From positions 1 to 64,000 of the forward strand of contig NZ_WIWC01000002.1 of assembly GCF_009600315.1 (NCBI RefSeq): a DNA stretch of 64,000 nucleotides, written 5' to 3'. The stretch is from Pseudomonas helleri (GTDB lineage Bacteria; Pseudomonadota; Gammaproteobacteria; Pseudomonadales; Pseudomonadaceae). The translations under genes were made by a program, and so were the position numbers. The notes beneath the pieces were generated by a model. That model did not search any database. It was not told where the DNA came from and saw only the letters and a program-made list of their open reading frames with translations. Below, piece after piece: positions 27,021 through 35,786 of this stretch; positions within the stretch are counted from its first letter, which is position 1; every line of letters begins with the position of its first letter.

Positions 27021-27369
27021 TTTTGATTTTCTGCTGTGCTTTACGCCATATTTCCTGCAATACCCCCTCGGTCTCCACCAGCACCTGCCGGTTATCAAAC
27101 CGCAGCATCTCAATTCCCAAACTACTTAAATACTGACTTCGCCGCTGGTCATAACCGCGCTGCTCAGGCGTGAAATGCTGACTGCCATCCAGCTCAACAA
27201 CCAATTGCAGTTCAACGCAGTAAAAGTCCAGCACATAAGGCGGGCAGGGATGTTGGCGTCTGAACTTCAAATCCAGTACTTGTCGGGCGCGCAGTTTTTG
27301 CCATATCAGTCGTTCACAGTCGGTTTGCTGCAAGCGTAATTGGCGGGCGAATTGATGGAGCGTGGGCAT
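27007..27369 (-). CDS. DUF559 endonuclease-domain protein
   Basis: The 120-residue protein has the DUF559 pattern of a Vsr-like PD-(D/E)XK fold: RLIWQKLRARQVLDLKFRRQ, then VLDFYCVELQLVVELDGSQH with D48 and E59/D61 as likely metal ligands, and RFDNRQV near the C-terminus. Enzyme activity is not shown for most members. AAGGA lies before the ATG. The final residues SPSP and the TAA stop are encoded by a REP unit (CCCTCACCCTAA). The gene lies inside a REP cluster, and a partial copy of its 3' end is found 510 bases away, so it may have travelled with the repeats. Confidence 0.82.
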   Translation of the reverse strand: MPTLHQFARQLRLQQTDCERLIWQKLRARQVLDLKFRRQHPCPPYVLDFYCVELQLVVELDGSQHFTPEQRGYDQRRSQYLSSLGIEMLRFDNRQVLVETEGVLQEIWRKAQQKIKSPSP

Positions 27370-27420
27370 GCTTCACGTCCTTGTGAAGGTGGGTGTCTGA
27401 GACAGTCTAGTTGCTGTCCG

Positions 27421-27530
27421 CCCTCACCCCAGCCCTCTCCCTGAGGGAGAGGGGGCTGATCTGTGGCGTTGCGAGATTCTGCTTTTGCTTTTAGTCCCCT
27501 CTCCCTCCGGGAGAGGGTTAGGGTGAGGGG
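27421..27530. repeat. REP pair, copy 3
   Basis: This pair is nearly identical to copy 2 (same spacer GCTGATCTGTGGCGTTGCGA, with an added GCTTTT). It lies between the intact DUF559 gene start and the decayed copy of its 3' end. Confidence 0.93.
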
Positions 27531-27642
27531 CTTTTGATTTTCTGCTGTGCTTTACGCCATATTTCCTGCAATACCCCCTCGGTCTCCATCAGCACCTGCC
27601 GGTTATTAAACCGCAGCACCTCAATTCTCAAGCTATTTAAGT
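27530..27642 (-). pseudogene. Decayed copy of the DUF559 gene 3' end
   Basis: About 113 bases repeat 27020-27132, the last third of the DUF559 gene and its REP junction, with a few substitutions (for example GGTCTCCACCAGC against GGTCTCCATCAGC). The similarity stops at ATTTAA, then GTCCAGTTGCTGTC resembles the DNA just upstream of the intact gene (GTCTAGTTGCTGTC near 27405). This reads as a tandem duplication of REP plus gene, followed by an internal deletion of most of the second gene. Confidence 0.85.
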
Positions 27643-27655
27643 CCAGTTGCTGTCA

Positions 27656-27756
27656 GCCCTCTCCCGGAGGGAGAGGGGGCTGATCTGCGGCGTTGCGAGA
27701 TTCTGCTTTTGCTTTTAGTCCCCTCTCCCTTTGGGAGAGGGCTAGGGTGAGGGGGC
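27656..27756. repeat. REP pair, copy 4 (first unit truncated)
   Basis: The pair matches copies 2 and 3, including the GCTGATCTGCGGCGTTGCGA spacer, but the first unit lacks its outer CCCTCACC bases. It ends seven bases before the stop of the PepSY/flavoreductase gene. Confidence 0.9.
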
Positions 27757-27762
27757 TGTTGT

Positions 27763-30309
27763 TCAGTACACATCCCGACGATAGCGACCTTGTTCAACCA
27801 ATGACTCAACCGCCTCGGCACCGAGAATCTCGATCAATACTTGATCCACACCCGTCGCCATCCCTTGCAGGCTGCCGCAGATATAAATGGCAGCACCTTG
27901 CGCAACCCAGCGTTTGACCTCTTCAGCCGCTTCACGCAGACGATCCTGAACATAGATTTTCTCAGCTTGATCGCGCGAAAACGCTAAATCCAACCGGCTC
28001 AGATCACCACTGGCCAACCATCCTTGTAGCTCTTCGCGAAAGTAGAAGTCATGCGCTTCATTACGCTCGCCGAACAACAACCAGTTGGGCTGCTGGCCCT
28101 CGGCGATACGCGCCTTGAGCAAGCTGCGCAAACCCGCCAGTCCAGTGCCGTTACCCAGCAATACCAGCGGGCAGGGTTCACCCGGTAAATGGAAAGCACT
28201 GTTGCGCCGCAGACGCAGGCTGATAGCCGAACCTACTTCAGCATGTTCCGTTAACCAGCCCGACCCGAGCCCCAGACTGCCATCAGCATGTCGCTCCTGT
28301 CGTACCAGCAATTGCAGCAGGCCGTCTTGCGGGATGGACGCAATGGAGTATTCACGCATGCTCAGCGGGATCAACGAATCCACCAACGCCTGAGCATGCA
28401 TGCCCACCAGATGGCCACGATTTTCAGGCAGTTGGCGGCTGGCAAGCGCCAGCGCCAGACTTTCGCTCAGACCTTCGAGCTGCACTTGGGTGTCAGGAGA
28501 CAGACCCAAGCCCTCAAGAAAATGCTCCACTGCCCAGCTCGATTGGCGAGGCATGACGTCGACCAGATCGCCTGCTTGCCACGTATGAGCACCATCAGGT
28601 GCCCGCAGCCCCAACAGATAAACCCCGGAACCGCTGCTGTCAGGGTTGAGCAACTCACGTTGCACTAACTCCCAGTTGTTGTAACCGGGGGCCTGCCATT
28701 TTGCGCTGGGCGTGACGCCGGTGAGTTGCCCCAGTTGCTGCTGCCAGTGCTGAAGCGCTTGCGGATCACCACTGTCGACCTGAACGGGGGCGAACAACGA
28801 TTGCGCGCCACGTTCGTTCAGCCATTGGGCAATACGCGTCGCAAAGCCACAGAAATGCGGGTATTGGCGGTCGCCCAGCGCCAGCACCGAATATTTGAGC
28901 GTTTCCAGCCCCAGCGGCTGGCCGAGGATTTTGCGTTCAAAGCCGCGTGCGCTGTCTGGTGCTTCGCCGTCACCAAAGGTGCTGACGACAAACAGGGCAT
29001 TGCTCGCCTGTTGCAGGTCTTGCTGGCTGACCGACCCCAGCGGTTCGACCCGCACCGGCAAACCGGCAGCTTGTAATTGCCCGGCAGTCTGCCACGCCAG
29101 TTGCTCTGCAAAACCACTTTGGCTGGCGAAACCGATCAGCCATGAAGGCGCATCGGTATTAGTCGCCTCAACGCCCTGACGTGCCTGTTTGATCTGACGC
29201 TTCTTGCGTCGGCGGTCCAGGTACAGCAGCCAACCGGTAATAAAGAACAACGGCATGGTCAGGCTGGCGATAGTAACCAGAATACGTCCGGGCAAACCCC
29301 AGAAGCTGCCGGTGTGCAGTGCATAAATACTGGTGAGCAATTGCGCTTTGTAGGTCTTGTCGTCATAGCGCTCGACCTTCTTGATCACTCCTGTGGCCGG
29401 GTCGAGCACGATCTGGTTGAAAGCGCGCTCGTGTGGCGAAGAGTTCAAGAGATAAAAGACAGTCGCAGGCTGACCGGCCACGGGCGGCATGCGCACGTTG
29501 TACATGGTCAAGTCAGGGCCGGCGGCTTTCTGGATGCTGGCCCATATCGCGTCATAGTCGGCGACCGGCGCCGGGCCAGAAGGCCCACCCTGACCACGCG
29601 GGCCACGACCGCCACCTTGGCGTTGTTCACCGCTGGGAGCGTCTGACAGCAGTTTTTGCAGACCCTTGTTATACCACTCGTAAGACCATGACAGGCCAGT
29701 CAAGGCGGCCAACAAGTAAAAGACCATGCACCACGTGCCCGCCACCGCGTGCAAGTCCCAGTTGAAGCTGCGACCTTTCTTGGCCCAGTCCAGCGTTAAC
29801 CAGGTGCGCCAGTTCAAGGCCTTGCGCGGCCAGCGCAGGTACAGTCCCGACAGGCAGAAGAACACCAACATCAAGGTGCAGGCGCCGGTGATCTGGCGTC
29901 CGGTCTGACCAATGGCCAAAAAGCGGTGCAGCTGCAACATCAGGTCGAAAAAGCCTTGCCCGGTGGCGTCGCCTTGATAGTTACCGGTGTACGGATCGAC
30001 GTAACGCAGCTCGCCACGGCGTTGCCCCGGTGGCGGGGTGAGAAAGATCCGCGCAACGCTGTCACTGTCGACACCGACCCACAGCATGGATACGGGTTTG
30101 CCTTCTATGGCTTCGACTTTGCGCACCAGTTCGGCGGGAGGCAATACGCCGCTGTCGCGTTTTTCGACCTTGAGTACCGAAGGATTGAGCAGGTTCAGCA
30201 ACTCGTCCTGAAAAGACACGGTGGCGCCAGTAATGCCCATCAGGGCCAGGATCAACCCTGCGGTTATCCCGAAAAACCAGTGCAACTGAAACAGGGTTTT
30301 CTTAAACAC
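27763..30309 (-). CDS. PepSY membrane flavoreductase (PiuB-like)
   Basis: The 848-residue inner-membrane protein has an N-terminal PepSY-TM part with four or so membrane segments (residues 1-390), a flavodoxin-like domain (LIGFASQSGFAEQLA, about 405-545), and FAD and NAD(P)H reductase domains to the end (SGVYLLGLRAPDG; YICGSLQGMATGVDQVL). Such fusions reduce iron in siderophores at the inner membrane. It lies downstream of the PiuA receptor, separated by a hairpin, as its homologue does in P. aeruginosa from memory. The start is GTG with a weak ribosome site. Role in ferric-siderophore reduction is inferred from domains and neighbours. Confidence 0.85.
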   Translation of the reverse strand: MFKKTLFQLHWFFGITAGLILALMGITGATVSFQDELLNLLNPSVLKVEKRDSGVLPPAELVRKVEAIEGKPVSMLWVGVDSDSVARIFLTPPPGQRRGELRYVDPYTGNYQGDATGQGFFDLMLQLHRFLAIGQTGRQITGACTLMLVFFCLSGLYLRWPRKALNWRTWLTLDWAKKGRSFNWDLHAVAGTWCMVFYLLAALTGLSWSYEWYNKGLQKLLSDAPSGEQRQGGGRGPRGQGGPSGPAPVADYDAIWASIQKAAGPDLTMYNVRMPPVAGQPATVFYLLNSSPHERAFNQIVLDPATGVIKKVERYDDKTYKAQLLTSIYALHTGSFWGLPGRILVTIASLTMPLFFITGWLLYLDRRRKKRQIKQARQGVEATNTDAPSWLIGFASQSGFAEQLAWQTAGQLQAAGLPVRVEPLGSVSQQDLQQASNALFVVSTFGDGEAPDSARGFERKILGQPLGLETLKYSVLALGDRQYPHFCGFATRIAQWLNERGAQSLFAPVQVDSGDPQALQHWQQQLGQLTGVTPSAKWQAPGYNNWELVQRELLNPDSSGSGVYLLGLRAPDGAHTWQAGDLVDVMPRQSSWAVEHFLEGLGLSPDTQVQLEGLSESLALALASRQLPENRGHLVGMHAQALVDSLIPLSMREYSIASIPQDGLLQLLVRQERHADGSLGLGSGWLTEHAEVGSAISLRLRRNSAFHLPGEPCPLVLLGNGTGLAGLRSLLKARIAEGQQPNWLLFGERNEAHDFYFREELQGWLASGDLSRLDLAFSRDQAEKIYVQDRLREAAEEVKRWVAQGAAIYICGSLQGMATGVDQVLIEILGAEAVESLVEQGRYRRDVY

Positions 30310-30349
30310 TACGACCGCCTTGCTCGCTCAATGGGTGGGGCTTTCACAC

Positions 30350-30380
30350 AAAAGCCCCGGCCATTGAATGGACGGGGCTT
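30350..30380 (-). terminator. Hairpin between piuA and the flavoreductase gene
   Basis: On the minus strand AAGCCCCG pairs with CGGGGCTT followed by TTGTG. It lies 19 bases after the piuA stop and 41 before the next start, so it may end or attenuate the piuA transcript. Confidence 0.75.
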
Positions 30381-30398
30381 GGTCAGCGCTAAACCGGT

Positions 30399-32711
30399 TT
30401 AGAAGTGGACGCTGGTGGTCAACAAGGCTGTACGGCCCGCCGCCTGATTGGCGAAGTGGGTCGAGAAGGCTTTGTCGTAGTAGGTTTTGTCGGTCAGGTT
30501 TTGCACGTTCAGTTGCAGGTCAATATTTTTGGTCAGCTTGTAGCTGGCCATGGCGTCGTAGCGGGTATAAGCCGGTACATACGTCGAGTTGGCAACGTTA
30601 CCAAATACTTCATCCACATAGAACGCGCCGCCGCCCACCGTCAGCTTTGGCGTGATGGCATAAGTTGTCCACAGGCTGGCGCTGTTTTTCGGGGTGTTAG
30701 GCAGTTGGTTGCCGTCGGTGGCCTTGTTCAACGGGCCGCCATCTTTCTGTTTGCCATCCAAATAGGTGTAGCCCGCGAACACTTGCCACTTGTCGGTGAT
30801 TTTACCCGAGGCCGACAGTTCAACACCGTCTACGCGGGTTTTACCGGCGTTTTCGTAGGTGTCAGCGTCAGTTTGTACGCGGGTGTTTTCTTTCTCGGTG
30901 CGGAAGATCGCAGCGGTCAGAGACAGGCGATCGTTGAACACATCCCACTTGGTACCGATTTCGTAGTTGGTAGTTTCTTCCGGCTCCATGTCGCTGGCCA
31001 GCAGCTTGCCGGTGCGATCCGGTGTGCCTTCCAGGGCGTTGCCTTCCATACCTTCACCCAGCATCGCGCCTGGCGGTGTTGCCGAGGTGGCGTAGGACAC
31101 GTAGATGCTGCCGTTAGGACGAACCTTCCACACTAGACCCAGCTGGCCGGAGAAGAAGTCGCTGGTGTCAGAACCTTTGTAGGTGGTGGCGCCATCAGCG
31201 GTGTACGACTTGTACTTGGTTTCAAAGTGGTCGTAACGCAGGCCCATGTTCAGCAGCCACTCAGGCGTCAGTTCCAGGGTGTCCATCGCGTAAATCGCGC
31301 GGGTGGTGCTGGAGGTGTCGGTGCCGGCGTAGTTGCGTGCAATCGAGCCGTTCCAAGGATCATTCGGGTTCGGGTTGCCCAGCGAGGTGCAGTTAAAGCC
31401 GCTGGAAGCGCCGACCATGCTTGGCGTGCAGTTAGTGCTGGAGTTGCCCGGGCTGCCCGGTGTGGTATCGGTGTTGACGTCATAGGTCGACTTGCTGCTG
31501 GTTTCGCGGCTCAGCTCGATACCGGTCGAGTAGCTGTTTTTGAACCCGGCGATGTACACATCACCAAACAGATCGGTCTGGTTGGTGGTGGTGGCTGTGT
31601 TGCTCACGCGGGTATTGGCACGACGCCATACGCTGCCGTTGTTGACGTTGCCTTTACTGTCGTCGGGCTGAGTCAGGATGTAATCCTGCATGCTGTTGCC
31701 GTGACGCAAGGTGTTCTTGATGTGCAGGTCTTCGCTGAAGTCGTGCTCAAACGCCAACGTGGTGATGTCGGTGCGCGTTTTGCGGAAATCGCGGTCTTTC
31801 AGGCCGTAAAAGTTACTGCTGTCGCCACCGTTGTTCGGGCGGTCAGGGCTGGCGGCGGTGTGGGTTTTACCCACCGAGTAACCGTAAGGAATGCCCGAGT
31901 CCGGCAGGTCGTTGCTTTCCATGTGGTAGTAATCAATGTTGACGCGGGTATCCGTGCCCAAGCCAAACGCCAGCGACGGGGCGATACCCCAGCGGTCGTA
32001 GTTGACCGAGTCGCGACCGGCCACATTGCTCTCATGGCTCATCAGGTTCAAACGACCCGCAACGGTGTCGCTGAACTGGTAGTTACCGTCCAGTGTGTAG
32101 CGTTGAGTCTGGTCCGAACCCCAGGTGTAACCACCGTCGAAGGAGTTACCCAAGTGGGCTTTCTTGCTGACCATGTTGATGGTGCCGCCCGCAGCGCCAC
32201 GACCGCCGAAGGCCGAGTTCGGGCCTTTGGCAACTTCAATGGATTCTACGGCGAAGATTTCGCGGCTTTGCGCGCCGGTGTCACGTACGCCATCCAGGTA
32301 GGTGTCGCCCTGAGCGTCAAAACCACGGATAAATGGACGGTCGCCCTGTGGGTTGCCGCCTTCGCCTGCGCCGAAGGTAACGCCGGGTACGGTACGCAGC
32401 GCATCTTGCAGCGAGGTGGCGGCGGTGTCTTTGATCAGTTGCTGCGGGATGATAGTGATCGAACGCGGGGTGTCGATCAGGGGAGCGGTGTACTTCGGCG
32501 AGTCGGCTTTTTCAATCTGATAAGACTGTTCAGTCTGCTCGCCCGATACCGTGGTCGCGCCAAGAGAAAGCGTGCTGCCCTGCGCCTTGCTGTCAGTGCT
32601 CTCTGCTGCTTGAACCATGTGTGCAGCGGAGGTCGCAGTAATCGCTACACCGATGGCTGAAGCCAGTAAACGCGGTGAGCTGACAGGTATTTTTATAAGT
32701 TGGCGCGACAT
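30399..32711 (-). CDS. piuA: TonB-dependent siderophore receptor PiuA-like
   Basis: The 770-residue outer-membrane receptor has a signal peptide ending near residue 35 (HMVQA then AEST), a TonB-box/plug region (LIDTPRSITIIPQQLIKD, TFGAGEGGNPQGDRPFIRG) and a beta-barrel that ends in the typical terminal Phe (TSVHF). PiuA imports catecholate-type iron complexes and is the entry route for some siderophore-antibiotic conjugates in P. aeruginosa. The ATG at 32711 has GAAGGGAT upstream; a longer frame to 32774 lacks signal features. A Fur-like box lies upstream and piuC is divergent, which supports the call. Confidence 0.88.
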   Translation of the reverse strand: MSRQLIKIPVSSPRLLASAIGVAITATSAAHMVQAAESTDSKAQGSTLSLGATTVSGEQTEQSYQIEKADSPKYTAPLIDTPRSITIIPQQLIKDTAATSLQDALRTVPGVTFGAGEGGNPQGDRPFIRGFDAQGDTYLDGVRDTGAQSREIFAVESIEVAKGPNSAFGGRGAAGGTINMVSKKAHLGNSFDGGYTWGSDQTQRYTLDGNYQFSDTVAGRLNLMSHESNVAGRDSVNYDRWGIAPSLAFGLGTDTRVNIDYYHMESNDLPDSGIPYGYSVGKTHTAASPDRPNNGGDSSNFYGLKDRDFRKTRTDITTLAFEHDFSEDLHIKNTLRHGNSMQDYILTQPDDSKGNVNNGSVWRRANTRVSNTATTTNQTDLFGDVYIAGFKNSYSTGIELSRETSSKSTYDVNTDTTPGSPGNSSTNCTPSMVGASSGFNCTSLGNPNPNDPWNGSIARNYAGTDTSSTTRAIYAMDTLELTPEWLLNMGLRYDHFETKYKSYTADGATTYKGSDTSDFFSGQLGLVWKVRPNGSIYVSYATSATPPGAMLGEGMEGNALEGTPDRTGKLLASDMEPEETTNYEIGTKWDVFNDRLSLTAAIFRTEKENTRVQTDADTYENAGKTRVDGVELSASGKITDKWQVFAGYTYLDGKQKDGGPLNKATDGNQLPNTPKNSASLWTTYAITPKLTVGGGAFYVDEVFGNVANSTYVPAYTRYDAMASYKLTKNIDLQLNVQNLTDKTYYDKAFSTHFANQAAGRTALLTTSVHF

Positions 32712-32776
32712 GTGAAGATCCCTTCCCCCAGAATTTGAGCCGCGAAATATAGTGCAAACAATTCCTCCTATCAATT

Positions 32777-32795
32777 GAGAGCAATTACTATTAGC
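32777..32795. promoter_or_regulatory. Possible Fur box between piuA and piuC
   Basis: GAGAGCAATTACTATTAGC is a partly palindromic AT-rich 19-mer with the spacing of a Fur site, matching the idealised GATAATGATAATCATTATC at roughly 11-12 positions by eye. It lies 66 bases before the piuA start and 135 before piuC. Iron control is expected for both genes. Confidence 0.35.
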
Positions 32796-32929
32796 GCTAA
32801 ATTTACAATCTTTACACTTTCCCTTTACGGTTTTTTCACGCGTGTTCGTCTATGCGGGCCTTAACAGGGTTTTACACAATCAATAAGAATCAATACCATT
32901 GCCATCCCTTTGCTATCAGGTATCGCGCC

Positions 32930-33610
32930 ATGCTGCTGCATATTCCCGGCTTGTTCTCCCGTGAAGAAGTGCTGCGCATTCGCGAGGCGCTGGAGCAGAC
33001 GGAATGGGCTGACGGTAAAATCACCGCCGGTTTCCAGTCGGCCAAGGCCAAGCACAATCTGCAATTGCCAGAAGGTCATCCGTTGTCCAAGGAAATTGGC
33101 GCGGCGATGATTGACCGACTGTGGCAAAACCCGCAGTTCATGTCGGCAGCCTTGCCGCACAAAGTGTTCCCGCCCTTGGTTAATTGCTACACGGGCGGTG
33201 GCAGTTTCGACTTTCATATCGACAACGCCGTGCGCCAACCCAAAGGCAGTCCGGAACGTGTGCGCACTGACTTGTCGGCCACCCTGTTTTTCAGCGATCC
33301 CGAAGACTACGACGGCGGTGAACTGGTGATTCAGGACACTTACGGTGTGCAGCAGGTCAAATTACCCGCAGGGGATATGGTGCTTTACCCCGGCACCAGT
33401 TTGCACAAGGTCAATGCCGTAACCCGTGGTGCCCGCTTCGCATCGTTTTTCTGGACCCAAAGCCTTGTACGTGAAGACAGTCAGCGCACGTTGTTGTACG
33501 AAATGGACGGAGCGATTCAGCAACTGACCCGCGACGTGCCGGATCACCCCTCGCTGATCCAGCTCACCGGCACCTACCATAACCTGTTGCGTCGCTGGGT
33601 CGAGGTCTGA
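32930..33610 (+). CDS. piuC: Fe(II)/2-oxoglutarate dioxygenase PiuC (PKHD-type hydroxylase)
   Basis: The 226-residue enzyme has the facial triad H96 and D98 (FDFHIDN) and H159 (TSLHKV), with R169 for 2-oxoglutarate. YbiX/PiuC proteins are iron-regulated hydroxylases of unsettled substrate, thought to act in siderophore handling. The ATG at 32930 gives the usual family length; the ribosome site is weak (AGGT). The Sel1 gene starts three bases after the stop, so the two form an operon. Confidence 0.92.
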   Translation: MLLHIPGLFSREEVLRIREALEQTEWADGKITAGFQSAKAKHNLQLPEGHPLSKEIGAAMIDRLWQNPQFMSAALPHKVFPPLVNCYTGGGSFDFHIDNAVRQPKGSPERVRTDLSATLFFSDPEDYDGGELVIQDTYGVQQVKLPAGDMVLYPGTSLHKVNAVTRGARFASFFWTQSLVREDSQRTLLYEMDGAIQQLTRDVPDHPSLIQLTGTYHNLLRRWVEV

Positions 33611-33613
33611 GCC

Positions 33614-34378
33614 ATGAGCTTTCAACTGCGTCGCCAAGAACAGCTGGATGGTCAGCAACTGACCGCCATGCTGGCTGAAAACCCGGCGCGGGCTGCGCAA
33701 GCCATTTTGCTGGCAGCCAAGCAAGGCATCGTTGACGGTCAAGCGTTGCTGGGCCAGATCTTGCTCGATGGCCAAGGCATCGCCCGCGATCCAGTCCTGG
33801 CCAGGCGCTGGTTCCAGATTGCAGCCAATGGCGGTCATTTAATGGCCCGCAATATGTTGGGCCGTTGCTGGGAGCATGGCTGGGGCGGCGCTGTGGATTG
33901 CGCCAAAGCCAGCCACGAGTACCGACTGGCGGCTGAAGCCGGGCTGGACTGGGGGCTATACAACTTTGCCAACTTGTTGGCCACTGGGCGTGGTGTGGCG
34001 CAGGACGTTACAGGCGCACTCAAGTTATACCGGGTGGCAGCGGAGGCGGGACATGCCAAGTCAATGAATCTTGTGGGGCGCTACCTCGAAGAGGGCGTGT
34101 ATTGCCCGATGGACAAGGCGGCTGCCTGCGAGTGGTACAAGCGCTCGGCCAACGGTGGAGATTTTCGTGGGCAGTTTAGCTATGCCTCAGTGCTGTTGGA
34201 GAATGGCCAACTGCAAAGTGCGCTGGTGTGGTATCGCCAAGCCCTTGATAACGGCAATCTGAATTTTCTGCGCGTGGCTTATCCGGCTTTGCGCGCCAGT
34301 CGATCTGTCGCAATCCAGGCCGTGTGTGTTGACTATAAAAAACGCCTGGATGAGTTGGAACTTCTGGCGAACAATTGA
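33614..34378 (+). CDS. Sel1-like repeat (TPR) protein
   Basis: The 254-residue protein has repeated Sel1 units over about residues 30-215, for example KQGIVDGQALLGQILLDGQG, ANGGHLMARNMLGRCWEHGW and AEAGHAKSMNLVGRYLEEGV. These form a helical solenoid for protein binding. No signal peptide is seen. It is coupled to piuC and its counterpart follows piuC in P. aeruginosa as I recall, so a part in iron uptake control is likely but unproven. Confidence 0.85.
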   Translation: MSFQLRRQEQLDGQQLTAMLAENPARAAQAILLAAKQGIVDGQALLGQILLDGQGIARDPVLARRWFQIAANGGHLMARNMLGRCWEHGWGGAVDCAKASHEYRLAAEAGLDWGLYNFANLLATGRGVAQDVTGALKLYRVAAEAGHAKSMNLVGRYLEEGVYCPMDKAAACEWYKRSANGGDFRGQFSYASVLLENGQLQSALVWYRQALDNGNLNFLRVAYPALRASRSVAIQAVCVDYKKRLDELELLANN

Positions 34379-34558
34379 TTAATTAAAATCGTTGTAGTAA
34401 CACTTGCTTACCCTTCTATTAAAGGCGCTTGTACAGGCCTAATTTCCTGTCTGTGAACGTGCGCATCCTACGTGCACAGTATGATTGTTTACATTGAGTA
34501 AATTGATATTGGCACTAACCTCTTGAAAGGGAAGTTAATAAGTATCAAGGAGCGTGAT

Positions 34559-35767
34559 GTGAATAATTTAAAACGTGAAGGTGATTCTGAGAGTATAGAA
34601 AACTTAAGTGTGCATGGTGCGGCAAGTTACTTGCCTGAGCAATATTTGAAACTCATGTCGGGCGCCACACCGTCAGGGGTCGATAAAAAAGAACTGGGCT
34701 TCTTGATTCGTCGAGGCGATATCGCAAATACGCGCCAGTATGTACGTCATGTACAAACATTGCCAACCAGTTTAAAGGCAGTGCGGAAGCTATTGAATTA
34801 TGAGTCTTTCGGCGTTCCCGAGCTGGAGCCTGAAAGTATCACGAAGATGCATGTCAGCATCGTTGCGCATGCTAATACGTGGTCCGCACTGGAGACGGGT
34901 ACAAAAGAATTGGCGAGGCAGTTGGAGAAGTTCTCGTCAGAATTTCTACTGTTCGGCAATGCCTTGCTTGATCTTATTAAAGAGGTCGAGTTAGGTCGGC
35001 GTTTAACCGGTACGCTTGAAGATCTGACGGGGCCGGAGTTACAGAGGCTGAGTCAGATGTTGCTTAGTGCTACTGAAAAAAGCGTGGTTTCCAGTTTAAA
35101 AACTTACCTGAATATGTTGGAATTACGAACCCAGAATTTTATCAAGCAGGTCAGTGAAGTTGAAAAGCTGGCGAGCATGTTTGAAATCACTTTAACCGAT
35201 GACTTAATACCGACTCTGCAGATAAAACTCTCGGCCTACAAGTATTCTGGCAAACCCGGTGAACGTGAAGAGTGGATGGATCAGATAGAAGAACTCGATG
35301 ATCAAATAGAAATTCTGAGTGCCACCTATAAGAAATTGGTGGGGCTAGCTTTTTCGGGAGTGGCTGCAGGCCCTTTAGGTCTCATCATCACGGGTGGGGT
35401 ATTCGGCGATAAAGCCGAAAAGTGTCGAAAACAGAAGAACCAGCTTATCGAACAAAGAAAAGCTGTAAGAGAAAAAGTGAAAGAGTCGGATCGGATCTCA
35501 GACTTGCTGGACGGGTTGCAGCAGCAATTTGTTGACCTGCAAGGGCGAATGTTCTCCGCTGAAGTGGGGGCTAAACAATTGTCACAAGTGTGGGCTTATA
35601 TTGCCCGTTATCTGGAAGAGGCGAGGGATGAGCTCGATCAGGTGGATAACATGGCCGAATTGCACTTGTTTGCCCTTAATTTGTCTTTGGTGATTAATCC
35701 TTGGCGCAGTATAAAAGATTATTCAGCTCAGATTTCCAATGCCTTTAATGAACTGATCAAGCCGTAA
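34559..35767 (+). CDS. xaxA: Alpha-xenorhabdolysin-like binary toxin subunit A
   Basis: The 402-residue, almost all-helical protein has no signal peptide. It has long coiled-coil-like stretches (about 90-215 and 300-360) split by one hydrophobic segment at 260-283 (VGLAFSGVAAGPLGLIITGG), the layout of ClyA-family alpha pore-forming toxins. Size, helical plan and partner gene match XaxA of Xenorhabdus (about 400 residues). With XaxB it forms membrane pores that lyse insect and other eukaryotic cells in Xenorhabdus. The start is GTG at 34559, six bases after AAGGAG; a TTG 36 bases earlier has none. The DNA is AT-rich with many TTA and ATA codons, unlike its neighbours, pointing to transfer. The 180 bases upstream are AT-rich and hold no gene. 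Confidence 0.8.
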   Translation: MNNLKREGDSESIENLSVHGAASYLPEQYLKLMSGATPSGVDKKELGFLIRRGDIANTRQYVRHVQTLPTSLKAVRKLLNYESFGVPELEPESITKMHVSIVAHANTWSALETGTKELARQLEKFSSEFLLFGNALLDLIKEVELGRRLTGTLEDLTGPELQRLSQMLLSATEKSVVSSLKTYLNMLELRTQNFIKQVSEVEKLASMFEITLTDDLIPTLQIKLSAYKYSGKPGEREEWMDQIEELDDQIEILSATYKKLVGLAFSGVAAGPLGLIITGGVFGDKAEKCRKQKNQLIEQRKAVREKVKESDRISDLLDGLQQQFVDLQGRMFSAEVGAKQLSQVWAYIARYLEEARDELDQVDNMAELHLFALNLSLVINPWRSIKDYSAQISNAFNELIKP

Positions 35768-35786
35768 TTGCATAAGGAGACCTCAC

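Noticed and set aside
26915..27756. Repeated GC-rich units as a possible CRISPR array
   Set aside because: The units are inverted pairs with similar spacers and no cas genes; they are REP elements.
31227..32660. A 477-codon frame opposite piuA
   Set aside because: Val/Gly/Ala-rich antisense of a TonB receptor; no start signal.
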